The notes beneath the pieces are model-generated. The model worked only from the letters and a program-made list of their open reading frames with translations. It searched no databases and was not told the DNA's origin. A stretch of DNA of 64,000 nt from Trileptium ribeirensis (lineage: Eukaryota; Nematoda; Enoplea; Enoplida; Thoracostomopsidae): contig JASANE010005091.1 in the NCBI GenBank assembly GCA_030248225.1, forward strand, positions 1-64,000, in the 5' to 3' direction. A program made the position numbers and the translations under genes. Below, one piece after another: positions 57,177 through 64,000 of this stretch; position 1 is the first letter of the stretch, and the number at the start of each line of letters is the position of its first letter.

Positions 57177-59935
57177 CTAGCTAATGACGCTGTAAATATT
57201 GGACTGCTAAATGTTCGCTCAGTCAATTCTAAATCTGCTACTGTACGTCACGTAGTCAGTGATAACCGATTAGAGATCCCCGCTCTTCAGAGACGCGCTT
57301 GCTAACCCTCTCTTTTGTCGCCTTACAAGAAGCAACACCAACGGCTATAGCTCTGTTTCTAAGCCAGGGGGCCAGCGGAGGTGGTCTTGCTGTGATATTT
57401 CACAAAAGTGTTGCCTTCTGCTTCTGCAGCACCAACACAATACACTACTCAACCTTTGAACAATTGGTTCGGATGGCTTTCATTGGAGAAAATAGAATTA
57501 CTGTTGCGGTAATCTACAGACCCATCCAGACATGTATAACGATTTTCTGCCACGAATTTGTAGATTTTCTTGCTCATTTATCAATGAGCTCGAATGAGTA
57601 GATTATAAGTTAAGTTAATATCCTCGGCGATTTCAATGCGCCTACGGCTAATAATGAACTGCTAAATATCATTAAATCATTTGACTTAGTTCAGCACTTC
57701 AATGAATTAACGCACATTCATGGTAATTATACTCGACTGGGTACTGAGCCGATCTAAAAGTAAACTTGTCATGGATTTACGCGTGACCGGATTGTCTGCT
57801 TCGGTTCACCATTTGATTACTTTCTCTGTATGTGGTGCAAAACGAGCACCCTGGACTCAAAAACATTTTCAGTTCCGGCAGTGGAAACAGCTGGATGCTC
57901 ACTTGTTCTCAAATGATGTCATAACTACCTTCACTACTGCGGTGCCGCTGCATGACAACGCTGCTAGTGTGGATGCGATAACAGACGCTTTCTACGAATC
58001 TATACAAACAGCCGCTGATCGCCATGCTCCAATAAGGAGTAAAGTAATTCGTGAGCGCCCCGAATGCCCGTGGTTTGATGCGGAATTCGCAGGGCAAAAT
58101 CTAATCTCCGTCTGCGCGAAAGATTGTGGCGCCGACTCCCGAATCAAGCAAACCGTGAAATGTACCTCGAGCAGCGCAAATCTTGCTGAGAACTCTGCCA
58201 AAATAAACTTAACTGCTTTTGGCGTAAACGACTAGATAGCGTCGTACACTCAAAGAAATGTAAAGTAATTAGCTCGATGGTGCAAAGTCGTAAGAATCCT
58301 CAACTACATCCCGACAAGACTGATGACATAGCTCGCTATTTTAGTGAAAAGATATCGAGCATACGGCGCACCATCACCAGAATCGACCATGACCAGCAAA
58401 TCATGAATATCAGAATTGGACAATTTGAAATATTACCACTAACGGAAGAAAGTGTACGTCACCTAATTTCTTCAAAAAGCTCTAAACGCAGCCCACTTGA
58501 CACAGTCCCTTCAGCCGTCATAAAACAATGTACTGATCATTTTTGTCCAATATTAACTTTTATTATCAATTCCTCGTTAACTCAACATGTATTCTCAATG
58601 CGAGAAAAATTAGCCATAGTCTTGCTTTAGTCTCCATCTGTATATCCAAATGACGTTGCTAACCTCCGACCGATTTCTAATTTATTATTTCCATCCAAGC
58701 TGATAGAAACTGACGTATTTAATCATCTTCATGATCGTCTTGAGGCAAACCACCTGATTCCGCCCCAGCAATCGGCTTATCGCAAAAGCTTTTCAACTGA
58801 GACAGCTCTTTTTCAAATATGCTCCGATATACGAGACAATATGGCCAGAAAAAAGTGACATTGCGTGTATCGTTGGACCTCTCCGCAGTTTTCGACTTGA
58901 TGTTCATCAGTTTTTACTCAGTCGTTTGTGCAGCTTTGGCGTATCAAACACATCGATCGAATGGTTTAAATCATACTGAATGATCGATCCTATCGCATCG
59001 CAATTTGTGATAAAACGTCATTCGTGGTCAGAACCACATGTGGTGTTACACAGGGAAGCGTTCTTGGCCCCCTATTGCTCAACATCTATATCGCACCTGT
59101 AATTGACATTATAACAAATTCTGATTTCAAAGCACACGCTTACGCCGACGACATCCAGTTTTACAAACACTTTGATATTAGCAGCGTAGCTAAAACTATT
59201 CGTTGAACTTCTAATGATTGCTCTTGGGGATTGGTTTGCGGATAAGTTATGCCAAAACTAAGCTAATCTACTTCAGCCGCGGCACATATATTGCGAGCAT
59301 CGTAGCGGGTGATCAAGTTATAAAACTTTCAGACTCAATTAAATTACTGGGTGTAACACTAGACTCGCGTATGAAATTTGACCAGCATATAATAAACGTA
59401 TCCCGAACAAGTATCCGGCAACTTAGCGAAATGTGGCGGTTACGTCTCAGACTGGACGATAATACTGCTCACGTGATTATGCGAGCATTCGTTGTGTCTC
59501 GCTTGGATTATTGCAACACGTTATGCTACCAGCTGTTAAACTCACGACTTCGCCCTCTTCAGATGCTGCTACACTGCGACACCACATTTGTCTCCCGAAG
59601 TGGAATCCGAGAGCATATCACTCCAGTATTACATGGCCTGCACTGGTTACCCTTGGAAAACGCATACTGTATAAAGTTTTAACTATAATTTTCAATGCTT
59701 TCGTTTGGAACGCCGCCACTGCTTAGAGGCATGCTGCAGTTGTCATCCGTGTCCCGACTAGCTGCTAGCCAAATTCTTTGTATTGACGTTTGTCGGAGCG
59801 ATAGTTTTCTATCTTTGGGTCCACTATCTTGGAATCTTCTTCCTTGCGACCTAAGGGATCTGAACATAACACGACTACACAAGCAGACTGCAAACGTATT
59901 TGTTTTGACACTGATCGTATATTTATAAAACGCGC
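57177..59935 (+). pseudogene. CR1/L2-type LINE ORF2 (endonuclease-reverse transcriptase)
   Basis: The order is complete though scattered over several frames. Endonuclease start: IGLLNVRSVNSKSATVRHVV at about 57196. Middle: GGGLAVIFHKS and AVIYRP (57299-57600), then NILGDFNAP at about 57616. Linker: FRQWKQLDAHLFSND and ERPECPWFDAEF (57720-58090). Reverse transcriptase: SSKSSKRSPLDTVPSAVIKQ (58460-58530), NLRPISNL, PPQQSAYRKSFSTETALFQI, SLDLSAVFD at about 58872, GVTQGSVLGPLLLNIYIAP and AYADDIQFYKHF at about 59130. C-terminus: KLLGVTLDSRMKF, SRLDYCN, ITPVLHGLHWLPL (to 59682) and LGPLSWNLLPCDLR (to about 59928). Catalytic Asp residues are kept, but at least seven shifts or stops make it inactive. 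Confidence 0.85.
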
Positions 59936-59965
59936 CTGTGTAACGTTTCTCGAAATAGGCGCTAT

Positions 59966-59995
59966 AAATAAGTGTTTACTATTACTATTAATTTT
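59966..59995 (+). repeat. LINE 3' end microsatellite
   Basis: Tandem TTTACTATTACTATTAA follows the ORF2 C-terminus. CR1/L2-type elements end in short tandem repeats instead of poly(A), so this probably marks the 3' end of the LINE. Confidence 0.5.
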
Positions 59996-60739
59996 ATCTG
60001 CAATTAATTCTGATTATAAATGTAGTTGCGACCCTGCTGGCGCAGGCTGTGGTTGAATACAACGTTTCATATAAAGTACGATAAATATTTCCCTAGATTA
60101 GTGTGGCATAACTAAATGTCATGCACAGTTTAGCATCTGTAGCTGCGTGATCATGGGTCGCTATGATATAGCTACCTTAGCCTTCTCCAATATCTTGCTT
60201 CGCGAACACCCTTAACTGTACGCTCCCTTAGCCTCGATTAAGTAATCAGCGCCGTCATGTTTGATCAGCTAGGCTTAATCTCTGCTTGTTTTAAAGGCAA
60301 AACTGTCACAGTTGCTTCACAACCACTGGATATTAGCAACACATTCTGAAAACGTGGTTCCTTCGTACCCAATACCCACTGGCCGCCATGTTATGCTCAG
60401 CCGTGAGGCTGAAGCAGCTGAAAAACTCACAAGTTATGCAGTTTTGAAAATGAAGCACAGTCACGGACAGAAATAGGTGCACAAAAACGAATGTTACGAC
60501 TTTCGTTTTTAAACGAACTCAAAAGCGTTCTAAAATAGCTCAAATTTTGTTTACGTTCGTTTGTAAACGAACATTCTAATGTTCTTTTGCGTCCGTTCGC
60601 ATTTCGTGTTCGTTTTTATGCACTTATTTTGTCAGTGACTGTATTTTGGGTTTCCAACTAACCAATAATCGAAGCAGCCAATTGACGTATCCTCGTCTCA
60701 TTGGCCTAAGGCAAATATAGCATACATCGTCGGTGATCT
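59996..60739. other. Spacer with GTTCGTTTGTAAACGAAC palindromes
   Basis: No gene. Around 60490-60610 several TTCGTTT/AAACGAA words occur, including an 18-bp palindrome at about 60561-60578. They may be one end of a small unidentified element. Confidence 0.4.
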
Positions 60740-61042
60740 GAGTAAAGGACGTATCTCCTATAATTGGGCAAAATTGGTTTTTGGGCACCACTGGATGGCT
60801 TATGTCATAACCAACAGCTTGAGTAAAGGACGAATCTCTAGCTGCTGTTAATAGTCCAGTAAACACCAAAAAGTAATGGTCGTATCCCAGTCATATTATT
60901 GGTAAAGGGCGAATCTCGATACGCCTTTTACTTTATATACAAACGTGTTAACACGATGATTTGAGTAAAGAGCCAATCTCCGTTCGCCTTTTACTATGTG
61001 TGTCAACATGTTCGCATGATGTTCTGAGTAGAGGGCGAATCT
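60740..61042. repeat. Five spaced copies of GAGTAAAGGGCGAATCTC
   Basis: Copies start at 60740, 60821, about 60900, 60963 and 61025, spaced 81, about 80, about 62 and 62 bases. All are on the plus strand with one to three differences; some are followed by CGCCTTTTACT. The array lies just upstream of a TATA box and the PWWP reading frame, so it could be a regulatory or subterminal array. Confidence 0.75.
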
Positions 61043-61065
61043 CCAACGTCATGTTAGGATTTTAA

Positions 61066-61073
61066 TATAAAAG
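61066..61073 (+). promoter_or_regulatory. TATA box upstream of the PWWP gene
   Basis: TATAAAAG at 61066-61073, about 370 bases before the ATG at 61440. No strong initiator is evident; TACGTACAATAC at about 61093 lies at the right distance. Confidence 0.35.
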
Positions 61074-61221
61074 TAGAGCAGAGTCAAAAGATACGTACAA
61101 TACAATATTAAATATTTCTAAGTGCAATCTTTTTTCAGATAACATCAATCGCCGTCCGACTACACATGCTACTGCTAAAATATTATTAATTATAAAATTA
61201 ATAACTAAACTAAATATTTTA

Positions 61222-61378
61222 GGAGAGGATGAATCTATCTTGGGTTAAAACCATAAATATTCCCAATGCACTGTAGCTCCGCTGGGTTAAAACCATAAAT
61301 ATTCCCAATGCACTGTAGCTCCGTCGCTAAATTACCTTGTTTTCCAAATCCCAACGCATGCCTAGATTCATTCTCTCC
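61222..61378. repeat. 42-bp direct repeat enclosed by a 16-bp inverted repeat
   Basis: TGGGTTAAAACCATAAATAT and the following 22 bases occur twice in tandem (61241-61282 and 61283-61324), almost identical. They sit between GGAGAGGATGAATCTA (61222-61237) and TAGATTCATTCTCTCC (61363-61378), inverted with one mismatch. It lies 60 bases before the PWWP start codon. Confidence 0.8.
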
Positions 61379-61439
61379 GTGCGGCTACTAGTCACTAGTA
61401 ACTTATAATACTATATGTAGTAAAACATACCTATCAAAA

Positions 61440-62543
61440 ATGCATCAAATAAACGATGTCGTGTGGGTTTTGTACAAGACAATCCATTGGCCTGCAGTGG
61501 TATGTGATCCTGCTAATGTCCGTTCACATGATTCAAGCAAAGTTTACGTCTACTACTTCGGTGATAATCGTTATGGAGACGCAAGACCAAAAGACATTAC
61601 CCCGTTCACAAGCAGCCTGCAAACGCCATTAGTCCCGCCAAAACTGCCAGTTCGCGTTAAACGTGAACTGGAACGCAATCTACACTCCTTCATCATTGAC
61701 AGCTACGAGTATAAAATGTTCCATGTAATTGGCGCTTTCGAACACTATAGAAATCAAGGAACTGTGCTCCCTGAAAGCGTTGTGTCTGCTATCGATGTGG
61801 TCAAAGTCATAGAAAAAGTTATTAACACAGTAGCCGATTCAAACGAGAACGCCGGCGTCCAACGCACAATCTACAGCAGCAATGTCGACAACCAATGCGC
61901 CAACAGCAGCAGCAGCGACGGGCAACGCGCCAACAGCAGCAGCGACGGTCAACGCGCCAACAGCAGCAGCGACGGTCAACGCGCCAACAGCAGCGACGGT
62001 CAACGCGCCAACAGCAGCAGCAGCGACGGTCAACGCGCCAAGAGCAGCAGCAGCGACGGTCAACGCGCCAACAGCAGCAGCGGCGACAGCCAATGCGACG
62101 GTCAACGCGCCAACAGCAGCAGCAGCGACGGTCAACGCGCCAACAGCAGCAGCAGCGACGGTCAACGCGCCAACAGCAGCAGCAGCGACGGTGAACGCGC
62201 CAACAGCAATGACCTTGATAAAACATTTGCCAGCAACAGTGGTACAGTAAAAAATGAGCGCCGCCGTGGTAATCCTCCGGCGAAGATTCTAATTGTGCGA
62301 GAACAAAAAGCTGCTCTTAAACGCCAGGCTTCGCACCCAGTATCAGAATCGGACGACAGTCGAGACAATGATCCTGACTTTGATCCGAGAAACAAATCGT
62401 TCGATTCTTTAGACTCTGGGGCGAACAGCAACAGCCGGTTCTTCAACAACAAGCTCTTCAACTACAGTCCGTTCCGCAGCAATTCTGCTACGATGTCATC
62501 GCTGGTGTCGTTGAGCATGTGCACTGTGCACCGAAGAGACTAA
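61440..62543 (+). CDS. PWWP-domain protein start, likely fused to the transposase-like part downstream
   Basis: A 367-codon frame. Residues about 5-55 form a PWWP domain: DVVWVLYKTIHWPAVV carries the signature as HWPA, followed by the strands KVYVYYFGD and the loop RPKDITPF. PWWP domains bind methylated histone tails and DNA. Residues about 65-135 are helical. From about 153 to 260 a coding minisatellite gives Ser-rich repeats ending in DGQRAN. Then comes an acidic motif SDDSRDNDPDFDP (about residues 305-317) of the kind that precedes the core in the family found downstream. The frame ends 25 bases into the next frame, which is itself open upstream from about 62415, so the two are probably one protein interrupted by an indel or a small intron. 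The start codon is the first ATG after the repeats. Confidence 0.6.
   Translation: MHQINDVVWVLYKTIHWPAVVCDPANVRSHDSSKVYVYYFGDNRYGDARPKDITPFTSSLQTPLVPPKLPVRVKRELERNLHSFIIDSYEYKMFHVIGAFEHYRNQGTVLPESVVSAIDVVKVIEKVINTVADSNENAGVQRTIYSSNVDNQCANSSSSDGQRANSSSDGQRANSSSDGQRANSSDGQRANSSSSDGQRAKSSSSDGQRANSSSGDSQCDGQRANSSSSDGQRANSSSSDGQRANSSSSDGERANSNDLDKTFASNSGTVKNERRRGNPPAKILIVREQKAALKRQASHPVSESDDSRDNDPDFDPRNKSFDSLDSGANSNSRFFNNKLFNYSPFRSNSATMSSLVSLSMCTVHRRD
61888..62206 (+). repeat. Coding minisatellite, units of 24-30 bp
   Basis: About ten units of GGTCAACGCGCCAACAGC plus two to four further trinucleotides AGC and GAC. Length changes are all multiples of three. One unit is modified (GGCGACAGCCAATGCGAC). 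The three forward frames and two reverse frames are all open here, so only the flanking PWWP frame decides the true one. Confidence 0.85.
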
Positions 62544-64000
62544 AGGGTTGGGAGTTGGCGAGGGACCTTCGGCAACGTGGTCTCCAATATATCGGCGCTG
62601 GCCAAAAAGTCAAGCCGGCCCGACAAGCATACGATGTTGACTGCATATTTAACTGTAAGGAACGAGTACCTCAAAATATTCGCGAATGGATAAACCAACA
62701 GTACTACAATAGAGTGGATAAGAAAAGCTACGTCGTTGATCACGTCGTCACTTGTGACCCAAAGGAACGAAAGACTGCTGGCGAATCCCGCCGACAAGTT
62801 ACTAACATTTACTATCTTACGACAGACAACAAGGATTCGCAGGCCAAGGTCTTCAAAAAATGTTTTATGGCTACACTCTGTATTACCGACAAGTTTATTC
62901 GTGGCTGTTTGAGAAATAGAACAGCAGTTGACCAGCGCCCACCTGCTAAAACGCCAAAACATGCCTTCGCTAGTAATCCCGAAAGACTTAATTTGATCAA
63001 CGAACATATTGACCAGTTCATTGGTGTACCAAGCCACTACTGCCGCAGGGACGCTTCGAGAACTTACCTGGAAGCCTGCATACAAAGCAAGCGAAACATG
63101 CATAGACTTCACATAGAATTTTGTCGAACACGAAATGTGGAGCCAGCGTCCTATTCCGCGTACTGCAGGGTTGTCCGTCATCGGAGAAATTCGATATACA
63201 AGCCAAAAAAGGATCGGTGCTCCACATGCGTCAAATACGAACATCTGAAGGGAGAAGCAAAACTGGAGTTCGAGCCCCAGTTCAAGCAACATGAAAAACG
63301 ATGCGCGTGCGATGATGCTGTTAGATAAAGCGCTTGCGTCTGGTAATGCATCAGCGCTAACCCCGCCGCACCTACAACAAAAAACTAATTTCAAGTGTTG
63401 TACATTCGACTTACAGGCAGTTCTGTACGTTCCAGCTGGTAACGTACCTACACTGTTCTACAAAAGAAAGCTTTCCACCTATAACTTTACTTTTGCGACG
63501 AAAATGACGAAGGTAGTTGCTTTTACTGGACCGAGTTGGAGGGAAACAGAGGAGCCGTAGAAATATCTTCTTGTCTGCTTTTATACCTGCTGGAACTACC
63601 ACAAGAAGTCAATGAAATATCGCTCTATCCTGATTCATGCGCCGGTCAAAACCGGAATCAGTTTGTCGTTGCAGCACTGGTTTACGCTGCCCGTCATCAG
63701 GATGGGCCCGATACTATTCTCCATGTCTTTCTGGAATCGGGTCATACTCAAATGAGTTGTGACACGATGCACAGCTGCATAGAAACGGCAGCAAAGGGTC
63801 TATCCGTGTACATTCCAAATGATTGGTTGAACATTTTGAAGTTGTCACGCCCAAAGCAGCCATTTAAATCAGTTCGGCAGATGAAATACCACGACTTTAA
63901 AGACATCAAGTTGCTGGCATCACGGCTTTTTAATTCCAAACGACCATCGATTCCTTTCAGTAAGGTAAAACGCCTTAAATTTGAAAAGGTCCGACCTGAC
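62450..64000 (+). CDS. Transposase-like protein of a widespread arthropod family, partial at window end
   Basis: Segments join to one protein. Frame 62519-63290 has KRLKGWELARDLRQRGLQYI, IFNCKERVPQNIREWINQQY, KKCFMATLCITDKFIRG, GVPSHYCRRDASRTYLEACI and KKDRCSTCVKYEHLKG. Frame 63291-63490 has DARAMMLLDKALAS and CTFDLQAVLYVPAG. The frame from about 63485 to 64000 has FYWTELEGNRGAVEISSC, SLYPDSCAGQNRNQFVV, ESGHTQMSCDTMHSCIE and PNDWLNILKLSRPKQPF. I know this order from many uncharacterised insect proteins (the C-terminal part is, from memory, called DUF7869). The Asp of FDLQ, the Asp of YPDSCAGQN and the Glu of HSCIE could form a DDE-type triad; that is inference. The two frame changes fall in A5 (63294-63298) and T4 (63491-63494). 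It runs off the window. Confidence 0.65.

Noticed and set aside
61822..62250. Cys/Trp-rich, Ala-rich and Gln/Arg-rich proteins over the minisatellite
   Set aside because: They are alternate-frame readings of the repeat; only the PWWP frame is continuous on both sides.
62540..63394. 284-codon minus-strand frame
   Set aside because: It is a shadow of the transposase-like coding strand; no motif, and the plus strand has the family order.

Overview
The window is eukaryotic, most likely animal and probably arthropod, nuclear DNA. It is AT-rich overall, almost without long open frames, and dense in transposon fossils: a CR1/L2-type LINE with ORF1 and ORF2, a second 5'-truncated LINE, a hAT-type transposase, several families of terminal-inverted-repeat elements with clear target-site duplications, a tRNA-Val-derived SINE, a satellite and a Ulp1-protease fossil. 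No rRNA gene, operon, prophage or CRISPR array is visible. I cannot name the species.

Layout. 1-7.7 kb: clusters of short hairpins and GTTTGGAAC-type ends at both sides of a decayed Ulp1 (C48) protease; perhaps one large decayed DNA transposon. 9.1-9.8 kb: a textbook TATA/Inr core promoter before two short, very hydrophobic reading frames. 9.86-20.3 kb: a compositionally distinct, GC- and CpG-rich island with foldbacks, a long poly(A) stretch and a TATA box but no recognisable gene. 21.3-24.2 kb: two head-to-head copies of a 1.15-kb hAT-like non-autonomous element, one carrying a nested G-run element. 24.5-26.1 kb: truncated LINE. 26.6-31.3 kb: hAT transposase region on the minus strand between inverted ends. 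32-39 kb: two candidate spliced exons, at 32.1 and 38.7 kb, separated by repeats. 39-43.2 kb: a nest of four copies of the 1.15-kb element, including a 1,449-bp tandem duplication whose junctions indicate unequal recombination between elements. 44.0-45.5 kb: a 1.53-kb element with 26-bp inverted ends and five C-tract motifs. 50-52.8 kb: SINE, about 170-bp satellite interrupted by a 581-bp hAT-like MITE, and a Tc1/mariner-like foldback MITE. 56.1-60.0 kb: CR1-type LINE. 61.4 kb to the end: a PWWP-domain reading frame running into a transposase-like protein that leaves the window.

Most genes are broken, so they form a record of insertions rather than a working pathway. The exception may be the last locus: its frames are highly coherent, and two of its three frame changes fall in homopolymer runs, so it may be intact in reality. 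Functional names rest on motifs recognised by eye, without database searches.
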